Below, in pieces: positions 9,083-18,119 of a DNA stretch of 42,347 nucleotides. The first letter of the stretch is position 1; each line of letters opens with the position of its first letter. The notes under the pieces were generated by a model. It searched no databases and was not told the origin of the DNA. It worked only from the letters and a program-made list of their open reading frames with translations. This DNA is from Pseudomonadota bacterium. Its GTDB lineage: Bacteria; Pseudomonadota; Alphaproteobacteria; Sphingomonadales; Sphingomonadaceae. The DNA lies in contig JAFAEZ010000011.1 in NCBI GenBank assembly GCA_023423775.1, positions 1 to 42,347 on the forward strand. Reading direction: 5' to 3'. The translations under genes were made by a program, and so were the position numbers.

Positions 9083-10336
9083 GTGAAGCTTTTCAGTCGT
9101 CCTCTCCCCACCGCATTGCTGGCCGTGGCCCTCGTTTCGGCGGGAGGCGCGCTCTACGCGCAGCTCGAAGGCGCCGACCGCGGCGTGCCGCCGATCGACA
9201 GCGCCAGCACCCTTGAAGTGACCGGGGTGCAGGTCGACGTCTCGGCAAAGAGCGGCGAGGAAGCGCGCTACGAGGGCTGGCGCCAGGCGCAGGGACTCGG
9301 CTGGAAGGCTTTATGGGCCAAGACCACGGGGCGGCCGCGCAGCGAAGCGCCGAACCTGCCCGATTCGGTGCTGAACTCGATCGTCTCGGGAATCATTATC
9401 GAGGAAGAGCAGATCGGCCCGAACCGCTATATCGCGCGGCTCGGCCTGCTGTTCGACCGCGCCCGGACCGGCCAGATGCTTGGCGGCGGGCAGGGGATTG
9501 CGCGCCGTTCGGCGCCGATGCTGGTCATCCCGGTGCTGCAGACCGGCTCCACCCTCTACAGCTTCGAATTCCGCAACGAATGGCAGAAGGCCTGGGCGCG
9601 CTTCCGCACCGGCGGCAGTGCGATCGATTATGTTCGTCCGGTCGGTTCGGGGATCGATCCGCTGCTGCTCAATGCGGCGCAGACCAAGCGGCCGGGGCGC
9701 GGCTGGTGGCGGCTGCTGCTCGACCAATATGGCGCGGCGGACGTGGTCGTCCCCGAGGTCCATCTGAAGCGTCTCTACCCCGGTGGCCCGGTGATCGGCA
9801 CCTTCTCGGCCCGCTTCGGCCCCGATGATCGCCTGCTCGACCGCTTCACCCTGCGCGTCGAGAACAGCGCCTCGCTGCCGCGCCTGCTGGACGAGGGCGT
9901 GCGCCGACTCGATCTGGCCTACACGCAGGCGCTCAACGCCGGCCTGCTTCGCCCCGATCCCTCGCTGGTGATCGAGGAGCCGGCTTTGGTCGAGGAAATC
10001 GCCGACCAGATCGAGGCGGCGACCACGGCCACGAACGCGCCCGCTCCGTCGGGCCCGGTGCCGGTCGGCGCGGCGGCGATGTTCAGCATCCAGGTCGACA
10101 CGCCCAATGCCGGCGCGGTCAGCCAGGCCGAATTGTCGGTCAGCCGCATTCCTGGCGTGACCTCGGCGCTCACCACCAGCCTCGCCCTCGGCGGCACCTC
10201 GGTGATGCGGGTCACGTTCGTCGGCGATGGCGCGGCGCTCACCGCCGCGCTCCAGGGGCAGGGGTGGACCGTCTCCGGTTCCGGCAACACGCTGCGCATA
10301 TCGAGGCCCGCGGCCTCGCCGCCGAGCGGGCAATAG
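9083..10336 (+). CDS. DUF2066-type secreted or periplasmic protein
   Basis: The 417-residue product has a signal sequence (LLAVALVSAGGALYAQ). Its N-terminal half reads like DUF2066: an alanine/arginine helix leading to WAKTTGRP, then an IARLGLLFDRARTGQML block and a long beta-rich stretch. The C-terminal third (about 350-417) ends in a small alpha/beta unit (FSIQVDTPNAGAVSQAELSV) that could be an HMA-like fold, but the metal-binding CxxC is absent. The gene order purN-purM/DUF2066/hda is also known from gammaproteobacteria, which supports the family call. The start is GTG at 9083 with AAGG upstream. The function is unknown. Confidence 0.72.
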   Translation: MKLFSRPLPTALLAVALVSAGGALYAQLEGADRGVPPIDSASTLEVTGVQVDVSAKSGEEARYEGWRQAQGLGWKALWAKTTGRPRSEAPNLPDSVLNSIVSGIIIEEEQIGPNRYIARLGLLFDRARTGQMLGGGQGIARRSAPMLVIPVLQTGSTLYSFEFRNEWQKAWARFRTGGSAIDYVRPVGSGIDPLLLNAAQTKRPGRGWWRLLLDQYGAADVVVPEVHLKRLYPGGPVIGTFSARFGPDDRLLDRFTLRVENSASLPRLLDEGVRRLDLAYTQALNAGLLRPDPSLVIEEPALVEEIADQIEAATTATNAPAPSGPVPVGAAAMFSIQVDTPNAGAVSQAELSVSRIPGVTSALTTSLALGGTSVMRVTFVGDGAALTAALQGQGWTVSGSGNTLRISRPAASPPSGQ

Positions 10337-10343
10337 GCCGGCC

Positions 10344-10964
10344 GTGAACCAGATCGCGCTGCCGCTGGACTGGCCGGTGGCGGACACGGACGACGATTTC
10401 CTCGTCTCCCCTGCCAACCAGGCCGCTTTCGAGCATTTCAAGCACTGGTCGTTGTGGCCGGTGATGGCGACAATCCTCACCGGTCCGCGCAAGTCGGGGC
10501 GGAGCCTGCTGGGCCGCATCTTCGTGCGCAAGACCGGGGGCCGCCTGTTCGACAATGCGGAGAGCCACGACGAGGAGGCCCTGTTCCACGCCTGGAACCA
10601 GGCGCAAGAAACGCGCCGGCCTTTGCTGATCATCGCCGACGCGCCGCCGCCGCGCTGGGAGATCGCGCTTCCCGACCTGCGCTCGCGGATGACGGCGACG
10701 CCGCATGTGGCCATCGAGCAGCCCGACGACGCTCTGCTCGGCGACCTCGTCGTCAAGCTGCTCGGCGACCGCGGGGTCGCGGCTCCGCCCGAGCTGGCGG
10801 AATATCTCATTCCCAGGATCGAACGATCTTATCTGACCGTTCAGAGGATCGTCGATATACTGGACCGGGAGATGCTGTTGCAGCATCGCAGAATGACCGT
10901 CCCGATGGCGCGCCGCGCGCTGACGGAAGCGGGGCTGATCAAGCGAGCGAGGTATCGGGATTGA
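10344..10964 (+). CDS. hdaA: DnaA regulatory inactivator HdaA
   Basis: DnaA-related AAA+ protein that, bound to the sliding clamp, stimulates ATP hydrolysis by DnaA and so limits replication initiation. The product has 206 residues. The N-terminus VNQIALPLDW contains the clamp-binding peptide (QIALPL), which decides the GTG start at 10344. A degenerate P-loop (GPRKSGRS) follows, then LLIIADAPP as Walker B and a C-terminal lid (ERSYLTVQRIVDILDREML). It starts 7 bases after the DUF2066 gene and ends 2 bases before ppk1, so all are likely cotranscribed. Confidence 0.9.
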   Translation: MNQIALPLDWPVADTDDDFLVSPANQAAFEHFKHWSLWPVMATILTGPRKSGRSLLGRIFVRKTGGRLFDNAESHDEEALFHAWNQAQETRRPLLIIADAPPPRWEIALPDLRSRMTATPHVAIEQPDDALLGDLVVKLLGDRGVAAPPELAEYLIPRIERSYLTVQRIVDILDREMLLQHRRMTVPMARRALTEAGLIKRARYRD

Positions 10965-10966
10965 CG

Positions 10967-13135
10967 ATGGATAGTGCCGTGGCCTCCTCCCCGGCCAACG
11001 ATCCCGGGCCGATCCGAGGCGCCGAGGAAACGCGCGACCGCTATTTCAACCGGGAGCTTTCCTGGCTGGCGTTCAACCGGCGCGTGCTGGAGGAGGCCTG
11101 CAACCCGGCCCATCCGTTGATCGAGCGGCTCCGCTTCCTGTCGATCTCGGGCAACAATCTCGACGAATTCTTCATGGTCCGCGTTGCCGGTCTCAAGGGT
11201 CAGCAATTGCTAAACGTCGAGGAGCGTTCGGCCGACGGACTGACTCCGGCCCAGCAACTCGTGCTGATCGGCGAGGAAGCCGACCGACTAACCTCCTCGC
11301 AGCAACAGGTATGGCGCGAGCTCCGCCTCGCCTTATTCGAGGCCGGGGTCGAGGTGATCAGCAGCCGCGCCGAACTCGACGAGGACGCCGCAAGGTGGCT
11401 CGATCTTTATTTCCAGGAGCAGATCTTCCCGGTGCTGACGCCGCAGGCGATCGACCCGGCCCATCCGTTCCCGTTCATTCCGAACAAGGGCTTCTCGCTG
11501 ATCTTCGACCTCAAGCGCCTCTCGGACGGCGAGCCGATCCGTGAACTGCTGATGGTCCCGACGACGCTTCCCCGGTTCGTCCGCGTGCCGGGCGAGTCGG
11601 CGCGCTACATAGCGATCGAGTCGTTGATCCGCCGCCACATCTCGACGCTCTTCCCAGGCTATGAGAAGCTCGGCGGCGGCGCCTTCCGCATCATCCGTGA
11701 CAGCGACATCGAGGTCGAGGAGGAGGCCGAGGATCTCGTCCACTTCTTCCGCAGCGCGATCAAGCGACGCCGCCGCGGACGGGTGATCCGGCTCGAGCTC
11801 GAGGAAGGCATCCCCGACGCGCTCGAGGCGATGGTCCGCACGGGACTCAACGCGGTCGACGCGCTCGTGTTCGAATCGACCGGCTTTCTTGGTATCGCCG
11901 ACCTCGCCGCGATGGTCGAGGAGGATCGGCCGGACCTCAAATTCCCGCCTTTCACGCCGCGCTTTCCCGAGCGGATCCGCGAGCATGGCGGCGATTGCTT
12001 CGCGGCGATCCGCGACAAGGACATCGTCGTCCACCACCCCTATGAGAGCTTTGACGTCGTCATCGCCTTCCTGCGCCAGGCGGCCGAAGATCCCGACGTG
12101 GTGGCGATCAAGCAGACGCTCTACCGCGCGGGCAAGCAGTCGGCGATCATCCGCGCCCTGATCGACGCGGCCGAGGCGGGGAAGTCAGTGACCGCGGTGG
12201 TCGAATTGAAGGCGCGATTCGACGAGGAGCAAAATCTCCTCTGGGCCAACGCGCTCGAGCGGGCCGGCGTGCAGGTCGTCTACGGGTTCATCGACTGGAA
12301 GACCCACGCCAAGGTGTCGATGGTCGTGCGCCGCGAGGAAAAGGGCTACCGGACCTACTGCCATTTCGGCACCGGCAACTATCACCCGGTCACGGCGCGC
12401 ATCTACACCGACGTCAGCTTCTTCACCGCCGACCCTCGGATCGGACGCGATGCCGCGCAATTGTTCAACTACATCACCGGCTATGTCGAGCCGCGCGACC
12501 TCGAGCTTCTAACCATGTCGCCGCACGGCCTGCGCGACGAGCTGGTCGCCCTGATCGAGCAGGAGATCGTCAACGTCCGGGAAGGCCGCCCCGGCGAGGT
12601 CTGGGCGAAGATGAACTCGCTAGTCGACCCGGCGATCATCGAGAAGCTGTACGAAGCGAGCCAGGCTGGCGTCGAGATCGATCTCGTGGTGCGCGGCATT
12701 TGCTGCCTGCGCCCGGGTGTGCCGGGCCTCTCCGACAACATCCGGGTCAAGTCGATCGTCGGCCGTTTCCTGGAGCATAGCCGCATCTGGGCGTTCGGAA
12801 ACGGCGAGGAACTGCCCGATCGCGGCGCGCTCGTCTATGTGAGCTCGGCCGACTGGATGCCGCGCAACTTCGACCGGCGCGTCGAATATATGCTGAAGAT
12901 CGAGAATCCGACGGTGCATGCCCAAATCCTCGACCAGGTCATGGTTGCCAATCTGATCGACAATGAGCAGAGCTGGCGCCTCCTGCCGGACGGAAGTTAC
13001 GAGCGGCTCTCACCAGAGGAAGACAAGCCCTTCAATCTCCATCGCTATTTCATGACGAACCCATCGCTATCGGGGCGTGGCGCGGCGCTTCGCAGCAGCG
13101 GCGCCGTTCCCAAGCTTCGCCTCCGTCGTCACTGA
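10967..13135 (+). CDS. ppk1: Polyphosphate kinase PPK1
   Basis: Reversibly makes inorganic polyphosphate from ATP. The 722 residues show the full PPK1 layout: N-terminal RYFNRELSWLAFNRRVLEEA, a head domain, and two catalytic phospholipase-D-like domains. The likely phosphorylated histidine is H447 in DWKTHAKVSM, and the second conserved histidine is H604 in LEHSRIWAFGNG. FGTGNYHPVTARIYTD is also a family signature. The ATG at 10967 is two bases after hdaA; a longer in-frame extension overlapping hdaA is not conserved PPK sequence. ppx follows after 6 bases, so synthesis and breakdown of polyphosphate are coupled. Confidence 0.97.
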   Translation: MDSAVASSPANDPGPIRGAEETRDRYFNRELSWLAFNRRVLEEACNPAHPLIERLRFLSISGNNLDEFFMVRVAGLKGQQLLNVEERSADGLTPAQQLVLIGEEADRLTSSQQQVWRELRLALFEAGVEVISSRAELDEDAARWLDLYFQEQIFPVLTPQAIDPAHPFPFIPNKGFSLIFDLKRLSDGEPIRELLMVPTTLPRFVRVPGESARYIAIESLIRRHISTLFPGYEKLGGGAFRIIRDSDIEVEEEAEDLVHFFRSAIKRRRRGRVIRLELEEGIPDALEAMVRTGLNAVDALVFESTGFLGIADLAAMVEEDRPDLKFPPFTPRFPERIREHGGDCFAAIRDKDIVVHHPYESFDVVIAFLRQAAEDPDVVAIKQTLYRAGKQSAIIRALIDAAEAGKSVTAVVELKARFDEEQNLLWANALERAGVQVVYGFIDWKTHAKVSMVVRREEKGYRTYCHFGTGNYHPVTARIYTDVSFFTADPRIGRDAAQLFNYITGYVEPRDLELLTMSPHGLRDELVALIEQEIVNVREGRPGEVWAKMNSLVDPAIIEKLYEASQAGVEIDLVVRGICCLRPGVPGLSDNIRVKSIVGRFLEHSRIWAFGNGEELPDRGALVYVSSADWMPRNFDRRVEYMLKIENPTVHAQILDQVMVANLIDNEQSWRLLPDGSYERLSPEEDKPFNLHRYFMTNPSLSGRGAALRSSGAVPKLRLRRH

Positions 13136-13141
13136 TCGACC

Positions 13142-14614
13142 ATGTCATCGGCAAACCAGGAAAGCCAGGCGATCGTCGATATCGGGTCGAACTCGGTGCG
13201 TCTGGTCGTCTATGCGGGGACGACGCGCATCCCGGCGGTGGTGTTCAACGAAAAGGTGATGGCCGGCCTCGGCAAGGGCATCGGCTCGGGTGAGCCGCTG
13301 GCGGAAGCGGCGCAGGATCGCGCTTTGTCTGCTTTGGAGCGCTTCTATCTCTTGACGCGCCAGATGGGGGTGTCGCGCACCCGCGTCGTCGCCACCGCGG
13401 CGGTCCGCGACGCTTCCAACGGCGCGGAATTCCTGAACCGCGTCCGCGCGATCGGGTTCAAGCCTGAATTGCTGACCGGCAAGCAGGAAGGGCAGATGGC
13501 CGGGCAGGGGGTTCTGTCCGCCATACCGGAAGCCGACGGCATCGTCGGCGACCTTGGCGGCGGCAGCCTCGAGCTGGTCGACGTCCGCGACGGCGCGGTC
13601 CGCCGCAGCGCGTCGCTGCCGCTCGGTGTGCTGCGCGTAGCGCCCTTGCTCAAGAAAGGCGACGGCGCGCTTGCGCGCAAGGTCGCGCGGGCGGTGTCGG
13701 ACGCGGGCTTCGCCGAGCTTGGTCGCAAGCGTCCTTTTTACATGGTCGGCGGCTCGTGGCGCGCGCTCGCCCGGCTCGACATGCTTTTGACCCGCTATCC
13801 GCTGCCGATCACCCACCATTACAGCCTGGCGCCGCGCCGTCTGCCGGAACTCGAGAAGATGATCGAAGAGGTGGGCAAGGCAGACCTGAAGACCTTGCCC
13901 TCGCTGTCGGTCTCGCGCGTACCGGCCTTGCCGGCCGCGACCGCAGTGCTCGGCGATCTGGTCGAGACGATCCGGCCGAGCGGCCTGCTCGTGTCCAGCT
14001 TCGGCATTCGAGAAGGATTGCTTTACGACGCGCTGAGCCCAGAGGTGCGCAAACTCGACCCGCTAATCGAGGCGGCGCGCCAGATCGGCGCCGAGCTCGG
14101 CCGCTTCCCCGAACATGGCGACGTGCTCGACCGCTGGATCGCATCGATCTTCGACGACGATCCGCCGGACATGGCCCGGCTGCGCCACGCTTCGTCCCTC
14201 CTGTCCGACATCGCCTGGCAGACCAATCCGGACTTCCGCGCCGAACGCGGCGTGGACATTGCGCTGCACGGCAATTGGGTCGGCGTCGACGGTCCCGGAC
14301 GGGTAATCATGGCCCAGGCGCTGTTTTCCAATTTCGGCGGCGGCCGGAATTTCGGAACGATGGAGGTGGCGCGGCTGGCGACGGCGGAACAGCTCACCCG
14401 TGCTTCCCAATGGGGCCTGGCGATGCGGCTCGCGCAGCGGCTCAGCGGCGGCCTGGTCACCAGTCTCGAGCGCAGCCGACTGGTGCGCAGGGGGGACACG
14501 CTACGACTCGAACTGCGGCGCGACGACGAGGCGCTGTACGGCGAGACCGTGGAGCGCCGGCACAAGACGTTGGCCGCTGCGCTCGGCCTCGCTCCGGTCG
14601 CGGTGATGGTCTAG
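13142..14614 (+). CDS. ppx: Exopolyphosphatase / pppGpp phosphohydrolase (Ppx/GppA family)
   Basis: ASKHA-fold phosphatase that releases phosphate from polyphosphate ends or from pppGpp. The 490 residues include the phosphate-1 loop AIVDIGSNSVRLVVY, a catalytic region around AAVRDASNG, the phosphate-2 loop DLGGGSLELVD, and a C-terminal HD-like helical region. Lying 6 bases after ppk1, it probably acts as the exopolyphosphatase partner; sequence alone cannot separate Ppx from GppA activity. Its TAG stop overlaps the stop of the convergent I78 gene within CTAG at 14611-14614. Confidence 0.94.
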   Translation: MSSANQESQAIVDIGSNSVRLVVYAGTTRIPAVVFNEKVMAGLGKGIGSGEPLAEAAQDRALSALERFYLLTRQMGVSRTRVVATAAVRDASNGAEFLNRVRAIGFKPELLTGKQEGQMAGQGVLSAIPEADGIVGDLGGGSLELVDVRDGAVRRSASLPLGVLRVAPLLKKGDGALARKVARAVSDAGFAELGRKRPFYMVGGSWRALARLDMLLTRYPLPITHHYSLAPRRLPELEKMIEEVGKADLKTLPSLSVSRVPALPAATAVLGDLVETIRPSGLLVSSFGIREGLLYDALSPEVRKLDPLIEAARQIGAELGRFPEHGDVLDRWIASIFDDDPPDMARLRHASSLLSDIAWQTNPDFRAERGVDIALHGNWVGVDGPGRVIMAQALFSNFGGGRNFGTMEVARLATAEQLTRASQWGLAMRLAQRLSGGLVTSLERSRLVRRGDTLRLELRRDDEALYGETVERRHKTLAAALGLAPVAVMV

Positions 14615-14910
14615 CCGCAGCGGATCGCGATTACGCGATTCTGCTCGTCGATCTGGATATTGAGCCGGTCGGCGCGATATTCCATCGTCACCATCTGTCC
14701 CGGCCGCAGCCAGCGCATCGTACCCGCACCGGCTAGGCGCTGCGCATCGGCGGCGAGCGCGCTGGTCGCCGCCTGACCGACCAGCCCCTGTGCCGCCGTC
14801 GCGTCGCAAGCGCCGGCGCCATGAGTCGGGGGCACCGGTTCGCCGTCGGCGGGTACCGTGGTGCAGGCCGTCGCTCCGAGCGCCAGGGCGCCGATCAGGA
14901 TACGCATCAT
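14611..14910 (-). CDS. I78-family peptidase inhibitor-like lipoprotein
   Basis: A 99-residue exported protein. Residues 1-16 form a lipoprotein signal ending in a lipobox (GATAC). The mature part has the I78 pattern: CDATAAQGLVGQ, then RWLRPGQMVTMEYRADRLNI and a terminal VIAIRCG. Members resemble Aspergillus elastase inhibitor; most bacterial copies are untested. The tandem ATG codons at 14910 and 14907 overlap the rnd TGA, so translation is probably coupled to rnd. Apart from coexpression, no functional tie to RNase D is apparent. Confidence 0.85.
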   Translation of the reverse strand: MMRILIGALALGATACTTVPADGEPVPPTHGAGACDATAAQGLVGQAATSALAADAQRLAGAGTMRWLRPGQMVTMEYRADRLNIQIDEQNRVIAIRCG

Positions 14911-16079
14911 TCGCTCTCCGTTCGCGTCATTGCGAGCTTGCCGCCCTTGATCGCGAAGGCCAGCCTTCCCTCGACCAGGTCGAGCGCGTCGCGCCCGAAT
15001 TCCTCGAAGCGCCAACCCTCCAGGATCGACAACCCTTCGCGCCGTCCGGCGGCGAGCAATTCCAGTTCCTCCGAGCGGGCCACCAGCTTGGCGGCGACAT
15101 TGCTCTCGCGCGCCCGGATCTTGAGCAGCAGCTTCAAAAGGTCCGCTACCAAGGCGCCTTCCTTGCCGAGCCCCGGCGAGCGGTCCTCGCGGGCCGGCAT
15201 TTCGGAGGCGGGAAGCGGATGGGCCGAGGCAAGCGCGTCCATCATGCGCGCGCCGATATCGTTGTTACGCCAGCCGGCCGAGAGGCCGCGCACCCGCGCC
15301 AGAGCTTCCTGGTCGGCGGGCGGATGGGCAGCGATATCGGCCAGCGTTTCGTCCTTCATGATGCGGCCGCGCGGCAGGTTCTTCGAGCGCGCTTCGAGCT
15401 CGCGCCAGGCGGCGAGCGCCTTCAGCCGGCCCAGCACTTCGGGCTTGCGGCTCGCGACCCGCACGCGCTTCCAGGCCTGGGCCGGATCGTTGGCATAATT
15501 GCTGGGGTCGCCCAGCCGCTCCATTTCCTGGTCGAGCCAGGCGCCGCGCCCCGTTTTGCGCAATTTCTGCAGCATCTTGGGGAAGAGGGCAGCAAGATAG
15601 GTCACGTCGCCGATCGCATAGTCGATCTGCCGCTTGTCGAGGGGCCGCCGCGCCCAGTCGGTGAAGCGCGCACCCTTGTCGAGGCTCTTGCCGAGCATGC
15701 TCTCGACGAGGTTCGAATAGCCGATCTGCTCGCCGAGACCGAGCGCCATCGCTGCCACCTGCGTGTCGAACATCGGATGGGGCGTGCCGCCGGTCAGGTT
15801 GAAGATGATCTCCAAATCCTGCCCGCCGGCATGGAAGACCTTGAGCACGTCCTCGTTGTTGACCAGCAGGTTGAGCAGGGGCGTGAGGTCGAGGCCCTCC
15901 GCCTTGGGGTCGATCGCGGCCGCTTCCTCCGTATTGCCGATCTGCACGAGGCAGAGGTCGGGCCAGAAGGTGTTTTCGCGCATGAACTCGGTGTCGACCG
16001 CGACGAAGTCCGATTTGGCGAGGCGCTCGCAGAGCTGGAGCAGCGATTCGCTGTCGGTGATAAGGGGATGTATGTGCAT
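14907..16079 (-). CDS. rnd: Ribonuclease D
   Basis: 3'-to-5' exoribonuclease involved in tRNA 3' maturation. The 390 residues carry a DEDDy exonuclease domain: VAVDTEFM (D29, E31), FHAGGQDLEII, MFDTQVAAMALGL and the YAIGDVTYL motif with catalytic Tyr and Asp. An HRDC-like helical domain follows at about residues 205-290 (VASRKPEVLGRLKALAAWRE). Its length is near that of E. coli RNase D (375). It is divergent from aspS and overlaps the I78 gene at its 3' end. Confidence 0.95.
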   Translation of the reverse strand: MHIHPLITDSESLLQLCERLAKSDFVAVDTEFMRENTFWPDLCLVQIGNTEEAAAIDPKAEGLDLTPLLNLLVNNEDVLKVFHAGGQDLEIIFNLTGGTPHPMFDTQVAAMALGLGEQIGYSNLVESMLGKSLDKGARFTDWARRPLDKRQIDYAIGDVTYLAALFPKMLQKLRKTGRGAWLDQEMERLGDPSNYANDPAQAWKRVRVASRKPEVLGRLKALAAWRELEARSKNLPRGRIMKDETLADIAAHPPADQEALARVRGLSAGWRNNDIGARMMDALASAHPLPASEMPAREDRSPGLGKEGALVADLLKLLLKIRARESNVAAKLVARSEELELLAAGRREGLSILEGWRFEEFGRDALDLVEGRLAFAIKGGKLAMTRTESE

Positions 16080-16087
16080 TGCCGGCC

Positions 16088-16116
16088 CTCATAGCGGCGG
16101 GCTGGGCGCTTGACAA
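16088..16116 (-). promoter_or_regulatory. Candidate rnd promoter
   Basis: On the minus strand TTGTCA (16116-16111) and TATGAG (16093-16088) are 17 bases apart. The predicted start point is only about two bases before the rnd ATG, so the transcript would be almost leaderless; a GAGG seven bases before the ATG argues for a longer leader instead. The same bases read TTGACA on the plus strand (16110-16115) and may also serve aspS, but I find no good plus-strand -10 at 17 bases. Confidence 0.3.
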
Positions 16117-16186
16117 AGAGGCGCTAGCCAAGCGAAGCGCTCCCATCCTTTTTCTGCCAATCGCCTAATTCCGGAAGCCAGCCCTC

Positions 16187-18001
16187 ATGCACGCCTATCG
16201 CACCCACAATTGCGCCGCGCTCCGCGCTTCGAACGTCGGCGAGCGCGTCAAGCTGTCGGGCTGGATCCACCGCAAGCGCGACCATGGCGGAGTTTTGTTC
16301 GTCGATCTGCGCGACCATTTCGGGATCACCCAGATTGTCGGGCGCGCCGGCACCGAGGCGCTGAAGACGCTCGATCACCTCCGCGCCGAATCGGTCGTGA
16401 CGATCGAAGGTGAGGTCGTCGCCCGCGGCGCCGAGGCGACGAACGCCAACCTCCCGACCGGCGAGATCGAGGTCGTCGCCGATCTCGTCACCGTCCAGTC
16501 CGCCGCCGAGGAGCTGCCGCTGCCGGTCGCCAGCGAGGCCGACTATCCCGAGGATATCCGCCTCCGCTACCGCTATCTCGATCTCCGCCGCGAGCGCATC
16601 CACAACAATATCGTCCTGCGCAGCCAGGTGATCAGTTCGCTCCGCCGCCGCATGATCGACCAGGGCTTCACCGAGTTCCAGACGCCGATCCTGACGGCGT
16701 CGAGCCCCGAGGGCGCGCGGGACTATCTCGTTCCCAGCCGCGTCCACCCCGGCAAATTCTACGCGCTCCCGCAGGCGCCGCAGATGTTCAAGCAGTTGAT
16801 CATGGTCGCCGGCTTCGACCGTTATTTCCAGATCGCGCCCTGCTTCCGCGACGAGGACGCCCGCGCCGACCGGTCGCCCGGCGAATTCTACCAGCTCGAC
16901 CTCGAGATGAGCTTCGTCACCCAGGACGACGTGTTCGCCGCGCTCGAGCCGGTGCTCGGCGGCGTGTTCGAGGAATTCGCCAACGGCAAGAAGGTCACGC
17001 CGGCGCCGTTCCCGCGGATCCCGTTCCGCGAGGCGATGCTGAAATACGGCTCCGACAAGCCGGACCTGCGCAACCCGATCGTCATTTCCGACGTGTCCGA
17101 CCATTTCCGCGGCTCGGGCTTCGGCCTGTTCGCCCGGATCGTGGAGGGCGGGGGCGTCGTCCGCGCGATCCCGGCGCCGAACACCGCGGACAAGAGCCGC
17201 AAATTCTTCGACGACATGAACGACTGGGCGCGGTCAGAAGGTCATGCCGGCCTCGGCTACATAACCCAGAAGGGCGGTGAGCTCGGCGGCCCGATCGCCA
17301 AGAACCATGGCGAGGAAGCGACCCGCAAGCTGATCGCCGAGCTCGGCCTCGGCCCCGACGACGGCATTTTCTTCGCCGCCGGCAAGGAGCTTCAGGCCGC
17401 CAAGCTGGCCGGCGCCGCGCGCACCCGCACCGGCGAGCAACTCGGCCTCATCAACGACGATGAGTTCAAATTCTGCTGGATCGTCGATTTCCCGATGTTC
17501 GAATATGACGAGGACGCGAAGAAGGTCGACTTCAGCCACAATCCCTTTTCGATGCCGCAGGGCGAGCTGGAGGCGCTGGAAACCAAGGACCCGCTCGACA
17601 TCCTGGCTTACCAGTACGACATCGTCTGCAACGGCGTGGAGCTGTCCTCGGGCGCGATCCGGAACCACAAGCCCGAAATCATGTACAAGGCGTTCGAGAT
17701 CGCCGGCTATTCGAAGGAAGACGTCGACACCAATTTCTCGGGCATGATCAACGCCTTCAAGTTCGGCGCGCCGCCGCACGGCGGCTCCGCGCCGGGCATC
17801 GATCGCATGGTCATGCTGCTCGCCGGCGAGCCCAATATCCGCGAGGTCGTCCTGTTCCCGATGAACCAGAAGGCCGAGGACCTGATGATGGGCGCGCCTT
17901 CGGAAGTGTCGATGAAGCAGCTGCGCGAGCTTCACATCCGCATCGTCGAGCCGACCGGAACGGCGAAGAAGGACTCGGCCAAGGTCGTGGCGCCCGAATA
18001 A
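16187..18001 (+). CDS. aspS: Aspartyl-tRNA synthetase
   Basis: Class IIb synthetase charging tRNA-Asp. The 604 residues match the long bacterial form with an inserted GAD domain. I see the N-terminal OB-fold anticodon domain (VKLSGWIHRKRDHGGVLFVD), motif 2 (FRDEDARADRSPGEF then QLDLEMSF) and motif 3 (GGSAPGIDRMVMLLAG). Whether it also charges tRNA-Asn cannot be judged without gatCAB and asnS. The start is ATG at 16187 after a 107-base divergent region shared with rnd. A strong GC hairpin follows the stop. Confidence 0.98.
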   Translation: MHAYRTHNCAALRASNVGERVKLSGWIHRKRDHGGVLFVDLRDHFGITQIVGRAGTEALKTLDHLRAESVVTIEGEVVARGAEATNANLPTGEIEVVADLVTVQSAAEELPLPVASEADYPEDIRLRYRYLDLRRERIHNNIVLRSQVISSLRRRMIDQGFTEFQTPILTASSPEGARDYLVPSRVHPGKFYALPQAPQMFKQLIMVAGFDRYFQIAPCFRDEDARADRSPGEFYQLDLEMSFVTQDDVFAALEPVLGGVFEEFANGKKVTPAPFPRIPFREAMLKYGSDKPDLRNPIVISDVSDHFRGSGFGLFARIVEGGGVVRAIPAPNTADKSRKFFDDMNDWARSEGHAGLGYITQKGGELGGPIAKNHGEEATRKLIAELGLGPDDGIFFAAGKELQAAKLAGAARTRTGEQLGLINDDEFKFCWIVDFPMFEYDEDAKKVDFSHNPFSMPQGELEALETKDPLDILAYQYDIVCNGVELSSGAIRNHKPEIMYKAFEIAGYSKEDVDTNFSGMINAFKFGAPPHGGSAPGIDRMVMLLAGEPNIREVVLFPMNQKAEDLMMGAPSEVSMKQLRELHIRIVEPTGTAKKDSAKVVAPE

Positions 18002-18008
18002 GAGGCAT

Positions 18009-18029
18009 CGGAGGGCGTCTCGCCCTCCG
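18009..18029 (+). terminator. GC-rich hairpin after aspS, terminator-like
   Basis: A perfect 9-base-pair stem (CGGAGGGCG / CGCCCTCCG) with a TCT loop begins 8 bases after the aspS stop. No T-run follows, so Rho-independent termination is not assured. It may act as a 3' stabilising stem or bidirectional block. Confidence 0.45.
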
Positions 18030-18112
18030 TTCGGGCTGAGCTTGCCGGAGCCTGGTCCTTTCCTCTACCGCGGTGACGAAGGAACGGCCTTCGACAAGCT
18101 CGAGCCGAACGG
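18027..18112. repeat. REP-like imperfect palindrome between aspS and ppk2
   Basis: Arms at 18027-18052 and 18086-18112 are inverted near-copies: both have CCGTTCGG, then GAGCTTG, then a (C/T)CG(G/A)AG segment when read in the same sense. A spacer of about 33 bases separates them. Related repeats built on TTCGACAAGCTC are, from memory, scattered between genes in sphingomonad genomes. I see only this one in the window. Confidence 0.6.
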
Positions 18113-18119
18113 TGATGCT

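Noticed and set aside
9311..10810. A 499-codon minus-strand open frame opposite the DUF2066 gene and hdaA
   Set aside because: Composition of a shadow frame, and it spans two well-supported genes.
18042..18119. A TTG start for ppk2 giving 26 extra residues
   Set aside because: The extension is encoded almost wholly by the REP-like palindrome and lacks a ribosome binding site.
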